From: Saturnia japonica
Lineage: Eukaryota > Arthropoda > Insecta > Lepidoptera > Saturniidae
DNA length: 64,000 nt
Assembly: GCA_033032175.1 (NCBI GenBank)
Contig: CM065323.1
Coordinates: 12,524,001-12,588,000, forward strand
Reading direction: 5' to 3'
In this document: one piece after another, positions 43,628 to 55,290 of the stretch
How the letters are laid out: every line of letters starts with the position of its first letter
How positions within the stretch are numbered: the first letter of the stretch is position 1
The notes under the pieces: generated by a model
Told to the model about the DNA's origin: nothing
Database searches by the model: none
Seen by the model: the letters and a program-made list of their open reading frames with translations, nothing else
Position numbers and translations under genes: made by a program

Positions 43628-44201
43628 AACTGGGCTTTGTTCTGCGTCAAGCGGCTCCCCAGTCCACTTCCGCCATCACTATCTACCCCACTTAACCTAC
43701 TTAACCTAACGTTTACAGTTTTTAAGATTGTATTATTCATTTTGAATCCCACGAGTATGGGGGAAAAACGGTCCACCCAGGCAGTGCCCCCTGTACCTGG
43801 GTAAGCCTAGAATAACCCGTCAAGAGAGTCGGCCGGTTCTCTGACGGGGGTCGCACTAACGACTGATCAACCCATCAGCCATGCATCCTCTCGCGGTGCG
43901 CCGCCGCTTAGGATTGGGGTAATTTTTATAGAGGTTTACTTTCTCGCGGTCCGGGCGATTAAGCCAAGACCCTCGGTCCCATACGAAGCCGCGAGACATG
44001 ACCACGACACTCCGATGGGATTACGAGAACGGCGGTTGTAAGTGAGGTAAAATACCCCACTTACCTGTCTGACGGCAGTGCTAGTGCACATCAGGCCCGC
44101 CTACGCTACGTCTATTGGCCCCCTCTGATATTCAGCCGCCGACCGAAAAGCGGCCGACGTTGCCCGGGATGCACCACGCGGAGGTTCCTGACTCGCACCC
44201 T
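43628..44201 (-). other. 5' UTR of the R1-clade element
   Basis: This is the 574 bases between the element start (AGGGTGCGAGTCAGG) and ORF1. It contains the short hairpin GCCGC/GCGGC near 44131-44151 and a TTAGGTTAAG-like run near 43690-43712. That run resembles telomeric TTAGG but is degenerate. The first 70 bases have a diverged relative at 2704-2769. Confidence 0.7.
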
Positions 44202-44214
44202 AATCACTTAACAT

Positions 44215-44790
44215 ACGATAACCTAATACAACTCAACTATGTGTATTTATTGAACGATGACGTTATGTTTACTGATTGGCATTTCCAATCACGTGACTCA
44301 CACACAAAAACTCGTATTTTTTCTAAAGTAAAATAAATATATAAACAATAATTTTTCCACATTTGTATTTTTTAAGCTTTTTATGAATATACCAATATGA
44401 TTATATATAATAACCTAAAAATTTTAAACATACTGTCACATGAGTTGATTTTTTGATTGCATTGTATTGTAAAAGTTTACGTGAAAATACTTTATTTCAT
44501 ACATTATTATTTAAAAAACCGACGCAAACAGAGGGTTTTTTTATAAATATAACGTGTGTACTGTGTGTCTGCGTGTGGCATTGTAGTTTCCAAACGGCTT
44601 AACCGATGTTGATATTTTTTGGTTTGAAAGGAGGCTTGATCGAGAATGTTCTGAGCTATAACTCAAGAAAATCCGTTTAGCCGTTTGAAGAATATTTATA
44701 GTTTAAGCATTACTATCAATTAATCAATAGATAATCGTTCGACCACAGTTCATTAATAAACACTAGCTTACAGGGTTTGTAACTTTAGTT
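44215..44790. other. AT-rich stretch with LINE-tail repeat
   Basis: There is no gene. 44515-44700 ('ccgacgcaaacagagggttt', 'ttccaaacggcttaaccgat', 'gaaaatccgtttagccgttt') is a common RTE-like tail type. Confidence 0.45.
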
Positions 44791-44792
44791 TA

Positions 44793-45960
44793 GTTAAGTT
44801 TTGTTTGTTTGCAGATAATGTTAACCAGTATTTAGATCAGTGGAAGCAGGTGGTGGTGTTCTACATTGATTTCAAAGAAGCATTTGATACATTGAAACAC
44901 CACCAGCTGATTGAAGCCATGGAGGAGTTTGGGATTGTGGGACCACTCAACAGGTGGTTGCGCGCCTATCTCACAGGCCGGACGCTGCGAACTATGGTAG
45001 ACGGCGTCGTAGGCGAACCTAGAAATGATACTTGTGGTGTGCCAACCGGTTCCGTGTTTGATCCCGTCAGATACATCATGCATGTAAATAGTATGTGCAA
45101 TGTAGTGCTGATAACACTTGTCTTGTATATGCAGATAAAGATTTATATGTAATTAAAAGTAACATAGAGGAGGATCTTACTAATATAATTAAATATTCCC
45201 ATGACAATGGTATAATAATTACTGTCAATATAACCAAGTGCATGCATGTACGTTCGCCGTATTTAAAAAATATTGAGCGTCGGCCGTGCGTGGTTGCACA
45301 TAACTATGAGTATCTGCACAATCATACATTACAGATGTGTTCGTGTACAAACATTTAGGTGGTGGAGGAGTACAAGTACCTGGGTTTAATTATAGACAGC
45401 AGATTCGCATGGAAAACACATATAACACATTTATGTGGCAAGCTGTGTTCGGTGCTTGTGAACTTCCACCACCTCAGCCTTATATTGGATAAAACAACTT
45501 TATATATGATTTACTATGCGCTGGTGGACTCTCTGCTTTCATATGGGCTGGCATGCTACGGGAATACATTTAAAACTTATTTACATAAAGTAAAATTATT
45601 GCAAATAAAATTCATGAAACTTCTAGTAAGCAAAAACACAAAATCCCGATGTAAAATAAATAAATATGAAGATTTATTCTTGGAGTGTAGGATACTGCCA
45701 GTCCATCAAAAAGCAGTCCCATTAACTGCAGTCGAACATTTTTGCAGTGATGAGTTTAAATTCAAATCTGTTCACGTAAGACCTAAGAGGGATAATAGAA
45801 ACATTAAACGATTATTACGGACAAAGATGTAGAAATTATTTAATTCCAACTATTTTTAATAACATACCGTGTGAAATAGAAAGTAACTGCTTTACAAAAA
45901 GATCTTTAAAAAAAAAGTTAACCAAGTGTTCTTTTTCGAGACTTTTGTATAAATCTTAGT
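44793..45960 (+). pseudogene. LINE reverse-transcriptase relic, Jockey/CR1 group
   Basis: The first frame (44805-45152) has FYIDFKEAFDTL (motif A with catalytic Asp), LRAYLTGRTLRTMVDG and GVPTGSV (motif B, with T for the usual Q). After a shift near 45095 the next frame holds LVYADKDLYV, in which the second Asp of YADD is Lys. 45359-45832 then encodes VEEYKYLGLIIDSRFAWKTH and YYALVDSLLSYGLACYG (thumb and connection), followed by a basic C-terminal region. A long contiguous relic with at least two breaks and a lost active-site residue cannot be active. Confidence 0.85.
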
Positions 45961-47384
45961 TTGGAAATAATGTAAAAATAAAATGCAACACTAAATAGAC
46001 AGTTGTGTAGAGGGGAGCTACGTCTGCCAACAAATTGCGATACAGTTTGGCAGAAGTAATATTAACTGTGTTATTTGAGTAACTATAAATAAATGATTTT
46101 TTTTTACTTGTGGTAGCTTTTGTTTTTGGACCTCGCACTATGCAGTCGTTTTACGCCGAGTCACTTAAAAAAAAGAAAATACTTTATTTTATCGAATAAA
46201 AGGTGGCAACCCTAATCATAATACATTAGGTATGATTCAATATATTTTTTTGATCCTCTATATAATATAAAAAGGAATTTACCATATATCTTGTCCATCA
46301 TATTTTTTTTTTGACACAAACTTAACTTGCGATCTCGATGATGTGAATTGGATAATTCGACCACAAGCCCGCAAAGGAGTAATAATTAAGAAGTTTACAT
46401 AAGGTCAATAATGCGGATACAATAACAGATATCGTAGAATAAACATTGATGTTGTGTTTACGATTACCTCAGCCAGGAATCAAACCGGTACTACACGTTA
46501 GAAACGTAAACAAGCACGTCAGCTCACTAGAAATGGTATGAGCGTTGTGAATTGTGATATATTCAAACGTTAATTTATAAATAATTTTCAAATAAGAATA
46601 TCATAATTTAGTTAAGACGATATTATTCATATCTACAGATTGTATAAAACAATATTTGAAAAAAATATGAATGTATTCCGTAAATTTTAAAATAAAATCT
46701 AGTAAGACCTAGTTTAACCCTAATCCAGGCGTTTCATCAAACTATATGAAGCAAACCAACTTCCACTTGCGGTGCATCGTTAGACTGCCACACACATGAA
46801 AATATTTTTTTATCATATATTATGTTACAAGGGTTAGAATATTATACAAAAAATACTGCGCCATCGGTTCTCGGTCCATTATAGTTTCAAAAAACGTCTC
46901 ACCCAGCCACGAATCCATGTCTACACACATAGGAAACGATAAAACGCTCGGAAATTACGCTCTGTGAATCTGAATAAATCTAATTAACATATATTCCCAT
47001 ATTGTTATTCTTGGCAATTTTTACTTTTTTCGGTCACACCAGTTCATGTACTTACCAGCGTCATTTAACCAGGCCCTTATTAACAAAATTATTGTAAATG
47101 TAAAATTAACTTTGCCTGTCTGTTTGTTACCTTTTCACGACTAAAAGTCTGAACCGATCGTAATGAAAATAGAAATATCCTTCGACTTAGGGAAGAGCAT
47201 TGAATAAAAACACGCTGACTAACTCGCAGATAATATTACCAAATTTTACGCTTTTTGCCTGTCCGAACAAACAAATATAATTTTATTTTTATTACACTTG
47301 CACATGTTTATGTGTGTAATTTAGGAAATTCCAACTAAACTAAATAATAAGACATAGTTTAAATCTTATTAAAAACAAAAACAA
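45961..47384. other. AT-rich stretch with a SINE scrap
   Basis: There is no gene. At 46455-46540 the minus strand has TCTAGTGAGCTGACG and GGTTTGATTCCTGG, degenerate A and B boxes of a tRNA-derived SINE. 47100-47180 ('tgcctgtctgtttgttacct') is a LINE-tail type segment. Confidence 0.45.
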
Positions 47385-47498
47385 AAAATGTTGATAAACC
47401 CGATCGAGTTTCTTGCCGGTTCTTTTCGATGACTGGGATATTTTCCAAACCGGTGATAGTGTATTGACATTTTAGGACGTAAACTTAATCAAATATTT

Positions 47499-47740
47499 TA
47501 ACCGACTTAAAAAAAAAGACGTAATTTACTAAATTCGAATGTATATATTTTTTATGGATGTTTAGCCATAACTTCTTTGTTTAAGAACCGATCAGGGTAA
47601 TTCCTTTTTGTTAGAACAGGCATACCTCAAGGGTGGTCCCATTTTAATTTCATTAGCATTGGACCTTTAATTTCGAAGATACACCACAAAACTACTCAAA
47701 ATCATTGAAGTTGGTTTTCTTTTTTCTTGCTGATTTTTTT
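47499..47740 (+). repeat. Interspersed repeat family A, copy 4
   Basis: It starts 'aaccgacttaaaaaaaaaga' and has 'gccataacttctttgtttaa', 'cctcaagggtggtcccattt' and 'tttcgaagatacaccacaaa', ending 'gttggttttcttttttc'. It is well preserved. A LINE-tail fragment at 47385-47480 precedes it. Confidence 0.75.
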
Positions 47741-47894
47741 TACTTTATAATAGATATCATTTCTAGATTAACTTTATATCTGTGTTAAAAGAATGAATCA
47801 TGCAATAAGCGTACACACTATCGCCATCACACGATCATCTCGTGAGATGCATCCGCGGAACTTTTATATGCTTCGGCGATTTAACTACGATAAA

Positions 47895-48570
47895 CCAAAT
47901 AGAGAAAGAGAGAGACTCCGTGCAAAGACGAGCTGTGAAAATCGTCGACGATCCCAAACCCAAGCCCGGTGAAGCTATAACAGCTGTCTAAGTCTGCTCG
48001 AGTTCTCTTGGACCCTTATGGCTCACAGTAAAAAACGATCCCATGGTCACCAACAGTACCGAACCACTAAATTTGAGGAAATGCCTTGCTTCCTTGGGAA
48101 ATGTATAGTGACTGATTAAAAACTTAATGAACTAACTTGGACTGCGAAGAAACAACGGAGCTCTTTAACAATGAATGTAGAATGTTCCTCCCTTTGCATG
48201 TTCTACTGTTTGTGTAATGGGCTGTGTTCCGAGGAGTTCATCGACATGATGCCAACGGCTACTTTTCACCATCGTACCGCTCGCTATCGGCAGAAAGATA
48301 CATCCTTACACATTAGAACATAAATGGTTGCAGGCAGACCGTTTTCAGTAGTATGTCCTTCCGCGAACGCTCGGTTGTAGAATGAGCTCCCTGTTGAAGT
48401 TTTTCCAGGGGACTACAGTATGGCGTTCTTCGAAAAGGGAGTAAATAGGTTTTTAAAGGTTCGGCAACGCCCATGTGATGCTTCTGATGTTGCAAACGTC
48501 CATAGAATTCGGTGACTGTTTACTATCAGGTGGACCGCATAATTGTTTGCCACCACCATTTTGGTATATA
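47895..48570 (+). pseudogene. LINE ORF2 C-terminus and 3' tail (family F)
   Basis: It encodes DSVQRRAVKIVDDP (about 47915-47956), then after a nested insert resumes near 48044. Later reading frames give TATFHHRTARYRQKDTSLHI and a conserved-looking LPVEVFPG...MAFFEKGVNRFLK segment with a stop in between. The tail 'tactatcaggtggaccgcat' with 'aattgtttgcca' closes it. This is the C-terminal end of a lepidopteran Jockey/CR1-type LINE. The full tail explains the two shorter copies at 28883 and 38062. Confidence 0.75.
47957..48034 (+). mobile_element. Nested 3' tail of the Jockey-type family
   Basis: The 78-bp insertion ('caagcccggtgaagctataa', 'ttggacccttatggctcaca', short A-run) is flanked by ACGATCCCA at 47948-47956 and 48035-48043. 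It interrupts the LINE reading after VDDP, and the reading resumes after the second copy. It matches the end of the element at 14554-17862. It is an extremely 5'-truncated retrotransposition event. Confidence 0.8.
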
Positions 48571-48649
48571 AAAAAGAGAGGAAAAATACTTAATAGAGAA
48601 GAATTATAGCATAGGAATTGAGTTGAAGATTAATTACTGTGTGACGCGA

Positions 48650-49290
48650 CTGTGTTCAACAATTCCTGTATTTAGGAACAGACATCCAAACAACAAACAT
48701 CCATCGCTTTACCCCTAGAAAAGTGTTGGTCACTGATTGGTGGTCTAGTGCCGGTGTGATTCATCACAGCTTCTTACCAAACGGGGTGAGCATTACTGCA
48801 GACATGTACTGTGAAGAACTGAACACAATGATGGAGAAGCTGACACATTTCCAACCAGCATTGGTCAATAGCTCGTCTCCGCTGCTCCTGCACGACAACG
48901 TGCGACCTCATACTGCACAGCAGACGGTCTCCAAGTTGCAAGAACTGGGGTTGGAAGTTCTCCGTCATCCGTCCTACTCACCAGATCTTGCGCCTACAGA
49001 CTACTACTTTTTCCAGAATTTGGATAACTCCTTGGCGGGAAAAAAAATCAATACCCGAGAGGCAGTAAGAAATGCCTTTGAAGAATTTTTTGCCTCCCGT
49101 CCAGCTGATTTATTTAAGAAGGACATCAATAAACTGCCACTGCGCTGACAAAGATGCATTGATTGCATGGGTGATTACTTCGATTAATACAAATAAAAAA
49201 ATACATGAAAAAAATTTTTTCATACAAAACGGCAATTTCATAGGTAAAGACCTAATTAATATAAACAATTATTTTATTTAAAAAAAAAAT
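48650..49290 (+). pseudogene. mariner transposase, C-terminal half
   Basis: The frame 48723-49148 encodes WWSSAGVIHHSFLPNG, LLLHDNVRPHTA with the second catalytic Asp, and YSPDLAPTDYYFF with the third Asp after 34 residues, the D34D spacing of mariners. The frame ends KDINKLPLR*. The helix-turn-helix half and the first catalytic Asp are missing, so the copy is 5'-truncated. The 3' end contains 'acggcaatttcataggtaaa' followed by AT-rich sequence. It is closer to the MEQRAVIK-type mariners than to the 18013 copy. Confidence 0.85.
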
Positions 49291-49390
49291 TTAAGATGTT
49301 TTGTGGAAAAAGTTCTACATCCACAAAATATGTCTGGGGATCTTCAAGTTATTGTTCGGCATCGGCAATTTAGGTATACAACACTACAAG

Positions 49391-49592
49391 ACAATTTTTA
49401 ACAAAAAAGAAAACAAACTTCAATGATTTTAAATTCCAATGAAATTTAAATGGGAACCAAATTGAGGCATCCCCTTTCTAATTAAAAAATAATTATTTAA
49501 ATTGGTTTATAAATAAAGAAGTTATGGCTGAACATCCATAAAAAAATACATTGGAATTGATCTTCCGCCTTTTTTTTTTAACTCGGTTAAAA
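49391..49592 (-). repeat. Interspersed repeat family A, copy 5
   Basis: It is reversed relative to copies 1-4: 'aacaaaaaagaaaacaaact', 'gaagttatggctgaacatcc' and ends 'ttttttttaactcggttaaa'. Confidence 0.7.
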
Positions 49593-50040
49593 ATAAGGTA
49601 AGGTTAGCTAAAAAATTAATAAAATTTATAAATATATACGCGGCTGAGTGTCTTTGAAACTGTCAAAGCATTCACATTTATGTGCGTACTATTTTTTTGA
49701 GTTAAATTCATAATATTGTAGTCTAACTTGCTACATTATGAATGTAAGGTAGGATACAAAAGGTTCAAAAAAATGTTTACAAAATACCTTGTTTTCTCTT
49801 TTAAAATTATAGATTTGTGATAATGTTAATAAGAAACAACAGTGTAATACTAGGTATGTCATATGTAGTTACCTACAATGTAATAATATATCACGGGAAG
49901 AGACTAGCGTTTGAGATACAGGCTCGGCCTAGTTCAGGCGCTAGGTTTCATTAATTAAGAAAAAAACTTATGTATTTCCTAGAAATAAGCCTCATATTTT
50001 TGTATCTTATTATGGTCAAATAAAGTTATTATTATTATTA

Positions 50041-50095
50041 TTCTGTGGCTTGAGAGCCCTTACGGCTAACCGTGTAATTAGATTTTAAAAAATAC
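50041..50095 (+). mobile_element. Short 3' tail of the Jockey-type family
   Basis: 'gagagcccttacggctaacc' with 'gtgtaattagattttaaaaa' corresponds to the last ~50 bases before the A tail at 17846. It is preceded by an (ATT)n microsatellite (about 50025-50041). Confidence 0.65.
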
Positions 50096-50189
50096 AAAGA
50101 TAAAATATGTATATACATACAAACATCACGCCTGTAAAAAAATGTATGTAATATTATATATAGAATTAAAATTACACGAGTAATTAAGA

Positions 50190-50525
50190 CTTTATGAGTG
50201 TGGAGTATTTGGCGGGATCTTGAAGTGACATGTTGTGATTTTTATTTCTAATTCATTAACTTAGGTTTTTTGACCCTATATTATTTAATATTGGTGGCAT
50301 TTTGTGAGATATAGTTTAATTATTGTACTTAAGTGAAGTTGATTGTAAATATAAACTGAAAGCATGCATTTTGAAATGTCACAAAGTTTTTGTTCTAAAA
50401 AGAGAGCAACCATCTTGTTAGATGCCACTTTGAATACAAAATACTCGAAGCACTACTACAATGGCTTAAAAACATTGACACTGGCAAGTGCTTTTTGCGG
50501 CGCCAAAACAAGAAGAAGAGTATGT
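50190..50525 (+). repeat. Dispersed repeat family J, copy 2
   Basis: It is the partner of 13165-13437. Shared blocks include 'taattcattaacttaggttt', 'caaccatcttgttagatgcc' with 'actttgaat', and 'gcggcgccaaaacaagaaga' with 'agag'. There is no perfect inverted repeat after this copy. Confidence 0.7.
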
Positions 50526-50654
50526 GTGTGCTTAAGATTATGTGCGTGTTTTAAAAGAGGTGAAAATTCAATCAAAATTATCGATCAGTATCAATTTTCA
50601 ATATATTTCCTAAGATATTTGAAATAATCATGTTGTCGCCATTAACATCATACT

Positions 50655-51420
50655 ATAAAAATATTATAAATCAGAATCAACATGGGTTCAGTAGGAACGA
50701 ATCTACTGTCACAACCCTACTAAATTATGTGAATGACATATCAAAAGCAGTTGATGCCCGGTTTCAGGTTGATGCAGTGTACACTGATTTTAGTAGTGCT
50801 TTTGATTAAGTTAACCATAACATATTTATACAAAAACTGAAACAATTCGGAATTCATGGTCTTATTTTAAAATGGTTACAATCTTATTTAGAGAATCGAG
50901 TTCAAAGGGTCGTGGTGCAAGGGTACACTTTTGGTCCTTTTTACGCATCATCACGAGTTCCGCAAGGTTCCCATTTAGAACCATTACTATTTTTAATATT
51001 TATTAATGATATCACTTGTTATACCTAACATACTAAATGTTTACTATTTGCGGATGACTTAAAATTGTATAAAGTAATAAAAAATGTAAATGACTAAGTT
51101 CTTATTCAAAAAGATTTGAAATGTATCGAAGATTGGTGCACCGACAACAGAATGGAACTAAACGCAAGCAAGTAAGTACACGTTAAATTTACAAAACCAA
51201 AAATGTAATTCCTTCCAGTTATGAATAGGCACTGAAACTTTGCAAACTAAAACAAAGACTATAGAGATTTGGAAATTGTGATAGACAGCAAGTTACAATT
51301 TGCTGATCACATAAGTATTACAATATCTTAGACCTGGAAAAGTGCATAACCTCTTTATGTTTAGAAATCTTCAAATGAGGTACTAATATAGTACGGTGAC
51401 TTTCGAAACACTCCATTTTA
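50655..51420 (+). pseudogene. LINE reverse-transcriptase relic
   Basis: In one main frame, with stops: NQHGFSRNESTVTTLLNYV, AVYTDFSSAFD (motif A), LKWLQSYLENRVQRVVVQG, SRVPQGSHLEPLLFLIFIND (motif B), LLFADDLKLYKVI (motif C), then CIEDWCTDNRMELNASK and a VIDSKLQFADHI segment. At least four in-frame stops or shifts interrupt it. It is a Jockey/CR1-group relic, different from those at 25500 and 44793. Confidence 0.85.
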
Positions 51421-51554
51421 AAGAGTATTTGCTTATGTTTTTAAGTGAGTTCAACCTTTTTTGAATAAAGTCGGATTGAGTTTTCAATCATCTATCAAAA
51501 TAAAATGTAATTTAAATTAAAAGCACTAAGGAGTATTGATATCAACTTCGAAGC

Positions 51555-51900
51555 AAATCACCGCCAAAATAACTTTCTACCCCTTTTTAACCCCGTTAGG
51601 AGATGAATTTCAATAAAATACGAAACACGTCTTCCATCGATTCGGTTAAAAAGGTTTATGCGAAATTTGAAGTAGATTGGACCAAGGAATCACGTTGTCC
51701 CATACAAACTTTGCTCCCTTTTTCACCCCCCTTAGGGGTAGAATTTCGGAAAATCTTTTCTTATCGGATGCCTATGTTATACAAACAACACACCCTCCAA
51801 GTTTCAGGTATCTACGATCAGCGGTTTAGGCTGTGCGTTGATCCGTCAGTCATTCAGGACAAAGCATTTTATATGTACAGATTTGTTTTTGGTTTTGTTG
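51555..51900 (+). repeat. Dispersed LINE-tail repeat (family L)
   Basis: 'ctttctacccctttttaacc' with 'ccgttaggag', then 'gctccctttttcacccccct' with 'taggggtagaatttc', 'tatcggatgcctatg' and 'ggctgtgcgttgatccgtca' with 'gtcattcag'. Two tandem variants of the ACCCC...TTAGG block are characteristic of a widespread arthropod LINE tail I know from memory. The 113-codon ORF across it is incidental. Confidence 0.55.
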
Positions 51901-52629
51901 GATTTGTGCTGCGGTATAGTTTAATAAGATGTGCATATCTGTAAAGAAGTATCTGTTAAGTATAACACCGTCCTTAATTTGTGATGTATTTATTATTGTA
52001 ATATTCTGTGAATGTATCTTTGATGTGACAATAAATAAATAAATAAAAGTAAATTCAGTAATTGTAACCCATTTAAAAATTATTACTATCTTCGTCATAC
52101 GTGATTGACCAAATGCTCAACCACAAAACATAAACATAACCTTTATTAGAAAATTATAAATATTTTTATAAATATACCATAATAAGCAAGTGATTTAATC
52201 AAAATGTTTATATAATTTAACTTAATATTTCCAAGGGCAAGATGTAAGAAACTCGTAAGCAGTGCGGTTTTGCGGCAGCACGAGGTTTCCTTTTACCTAA
52301 TTTTGGTCAATTAGATCTATTAGGCTACTTCAATTATTTATTCTTTTAGAGATGAATTTTCTTGTCTTTCAGCTTGATTCCACTTCAAAATATGTCAGAT
52401 AATTGTAGGAATGATGAGTTATAGCGGAAGGTTATAGGCTATATTGTAATATACGTAGTATCGTAGCCGAGATGGGCAGCGAGACGGTACTCAGGAACAT
52501 TGTTTATTGTAGGCTACTTATTAAGTGTGTTCTTCACGATCCGATAACTCGAGCGAGAATGTCACTATGCCACGGCTCAAGCGACAGTGTTACCCCCTTA
52601 CACGTCTGAAGCTAGAATTTCTCCCATTT
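51901..52629. other. AT-rich stretch, no gene
   Basis: Contains a short (AAAT/AATA)n run near 52030. Nothing else is recognised. Confidence 0.45.
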
Positions 52630-52805
52630 TTTTTTTTTTTTTTTAACTGACTATACTGTTAGCCTTAGGGTCCCTGGAGCCTCTGATGGCTTTTACAGCT
52701 TCACCGGACTTGTCGAATCTCCCCCAAAACCTTTCCTGCTTATGAAGAGAGTGCGTTCATAGAGCACACCTGTTGCTATCACAACTGGCCAATAGGGCGC
52801 GGGTC
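52630..52805 (-). mobile_element. 3' UTR copy of the Jockey-type family, minus strand
   Basis: Read on minus, 'aagtccggtgaagctgtaaa' with 'agccatcagaggctccaggg' and 'accctaaggctaacagtata' with 'gtcag' precedes a long A tail (T-run about 52628-52644 on plus). It is closer to 17700-17862 than the 24085 copy is. Upstream similarity fades near 52805. It is a 5'-truncated insertion. Confidence 0.8.
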
Positions 52806-53989
52806 AATAGTACGGATACTAAGTCATTAGTACGTATTTCATAATCAAATCGACGATTCTCCAACATATAATTATTAAATAGTATGGAGACAGCTAGTAT
52901 TAAATATACAGTCAAATAAAAACAGAACTGGAATGTTAAAGCTTACAGTATTTAATCCAGTTACTTCAGCAAGTTAAGTTACTTTAATTTCATTATATAC
53001 TACATTTTTCATCAAGAATAGAGATGAATTCCTCCAGATGTCCTCATAATTATAGCATGTATTCCGCTATATCGTCACTTAGGCTATGAACGCATTAGGC
53101 AGCCAAGTCGCGGTGTCCAGGCGGTTCTTGGCGGCCATTGTTGCAGCTAAGAATTCTCAGTTGACTATACATAGGGGTTTCTTTCAAATAGACCTACGAC
53201 CGTTTTCAATAACATATCTGATTGTACTATCCCAGATTAGTATATATTTGTAATAAATAGTACCTTGTTGCAGAAAAAGAAGAAGAAAACGTCACAAAAG
53301 ATATTTGTAATTTAAATGCATATTTGTTTGTCGCTTAATATCATTATTTGAGTAATCACTCGTCGATATATTTCATATTTCTCTTCTCATTTCAACTTCT
53401 GTTATAAACCTTTTGTTATCGGAATTATTATGGCGTGACATCGTAAAGTCGTCGTCCGTTCACCACCGTGTGGTATATAGTACCGGCCGCAACGGCTAAT
53501 GCGTGTGCAATGACATAATTCAAAGAAATACACTGAACTCGACGGCCACCGGTAGCTGCTGGCCACGTGTGTGTCGCTCAAGATCTCGCTGGCCGCTGAC
53601 CACTTGTCTTCAGTTGCGTGCGGTATTTAAAACTTATGAACAATAACTAGATCTCACTGGCCGCCGCGACCTAACCGCCTAGTGCGTTGGTACCCTTAAT
53701 ATCAATTAATATTGTCGTTGAATATAAGTTTATAAATAAAAAGAATGCAAAGATATACTAATCAAAATACCAATCAACATGTAAAAAATCAGTTCGAATA
53801 CATTTTAAGATAAATACCAAGTCCTTGATAAATTAATATATACTACACTTAAATGTTATACACAAAACGATCTCTTTATTAAAAGTTCAATAACACATTC
53901 GTAATAATAAAACACATTGTAATTATAAATGTTATGTTATATTATTTTTAAATGTGATTAGATCACCACTTTGATCAAAATCTAAGCTG
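52806..53989. other. AT-rich stretch with an unassigned GC-rich segment
   Basis: There is no gene. 53440-53700 is GC-rich and contains two related phrases ('agatctcgctggccgctgac' and 'agatctcactggccgccgcg'). It is possibly an old inverted or direct repeat element. Confidence 0.4.
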
Positions 53990-54290
53990 ATGTTAAGTGA
54001 CGATGTTGCCCAAGATGGTAACACGCTTAGCCTATTGGGACTGGCCCTCAAATGCAGCCAGAACACATCTATAAAATACATGACATAACATACCATCACG
54101 CCTGTATCCCCAAAGGGTTACGCTAATGTACACCAACAGTTAGCTGTGTATATTTTTAGGTCCCATGTAATAGGAGGCGAGCCTATTGTCATTAATCGTG
54201 CACAAAACCAAAGTCCGAGCTAGGTACTACTGAGAATTTCATAGAAAAACCCAATAACACTTTGCTCGACCTTGGGAATCGAACCCAGAG
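53990..54290 (-). repeat. SINE family B fragment fused to SINE family C
   Basis: 53990-54075 is a partial family B copy ('cccaagatggtaacacgctt' with 'agcctattggga'). From 54088 a family C copy runs from its 3' end ('cataccatcacgcctgtatc') to its B box (minus GGGTTCGATTCCCAAGG, about 54270-54287). The A box is lost. Confidence 0.7.
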
Positions 54291-55074
54291 ATACTTGGTG
54301 ACTTATTCTAAACTTGAGGATCGTAGCTAGCACACGACAGACAGAGACGAGAATTCATCCTATCGCCATACTATAATTCCGTCATAATTTCTTTCTTCTA
54401 AGTTCAGGTTTTTTTATATAGTACAACGGTAATGAGACAGGCACTGCCAAATATAATACAAAAACAGCACTGAACATTGAGAAATCGGCAATTCATTGCC
54501 AGTCTTCACTGTCATGCCAACTTTGAAGTCTCTCGGCAATTGGATACAGACTGGGTGATCCTGAAACGCGACAAACCAAAAGAGAGTCACTTTCACCAGT
54601 TTACCATTATGTGTATGGTAGTCTCGACCCAGCAGTAATAGATCGTAGATACTAGGCTCATTTTAGGATTTGAAGCACGTCGAACAACGCGATGTCTTTA
54701 CGCTTTATCTCTGAGCTATCACCTGTTCGAGAAACATAATCTTATTTAACTGTGTCCCGCAAAACGAAAAGAACATTTCACAAATATCAGGTTTTAGGGT
54801 CTTTTACCATGTACCAGGTTAAGATTATCCTGGTAAGCAATATTACCAATGTTTGCAAAATTTTGGGCATCGATGAGCTAAGAAAAGATCCTCCAAGGTG
54901 CGTATGCACTATTTGCTTGACGGTAAAAGCTTTTTTTTTTTCAAATACCAACTTTTAGCGACGTCTGTACCAGAATTATTCGGCCAGTAGCTATCGTCCC
55001 TGGAATAATTATAATAGAAACCGTATGGGATATAATTTGAGTGTACGGATAGTTTAGTGATTTGGTTTCACGAA
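54291..55074. other. AT-rich stretch with family H fragment
   Basis: 54535-54640 belongs to family H ('gggtgatcctgaaacgcgac' with 'aaaccaaaaga'). No gene is recognised. Confidence 0.45.
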
Positions 55075-55290
55075 ATCAAAATCTACGTGTGACGCTGGTG
55101 CAACGCTATTATGTCACATATTTAAGGCATGGGAGAAGTCGCAGGGTGCAATCGGTGTATTCTGTGATCTTTCAAAAGCTTTCGAATGCGTTGATCACAC
55201 TACGCTCATACTTAAGATGAAACATAATGGTATGTGTGTACCTTCTCTCGACATTATAGAATCATATTTAACAGACGTCGACCTTATGTT
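55075..55290 (+). pseudogene. LINE reverse-transcriptase fragment, Jockey/CR1 group
   Basis: With frame changes it reads KAWEKSQGAIGVFCDLSKAF then ECVDHTTLILKMKHNGM, a good match to motif A (FCDLSKAFDCVDH) and the following helix of Jockey/CR1-type reverse transcriptases. It ends abruptly near SYLTDVD. The catalytic Asp of FCDLS is kept, but nothing else of the enzyme remains. Confidence 0.75.

Larger units (their letters stand above)
39035..44201 (-). mobile_element. R1-clade non-LTR retrotransposon, 5' complete
   Basis: The 5167-bp insertion is flanked by AATCACTTAACAT at 39022-39034 and 44202-44214. It has a poly(A) tail (T-run 39035-39051 on plus), a 574-base 5' UTR, ORF1 (43627-41825), ORF2 (41825-39331) and about 280 bases of 3' UTR. 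Its two-ORF organisation, three zinc knuckles in ORF1, an APE-type endonuclease and the TAATG junction match the R1 clade (R1, TRAS, SART). TRAS and SART insert in TTAGG telomeric repeats and R1 in 28S rDNA. The target here is ordinary AT-rich DNA, so this is a non-site-specific relative or an off-target copy. ORF2 is broken. GC content is far above the flanks. Confidence 0.9.

Noticed and set aside
43688..43712. Telomere-like TTAGG repeats in the R1-clade 5' UTR
   Set aside because: Only degenerate TTAGGTTAAG words, inside the element itself rather than its target. The same applies to 'ctaacctaacc' near 10855.
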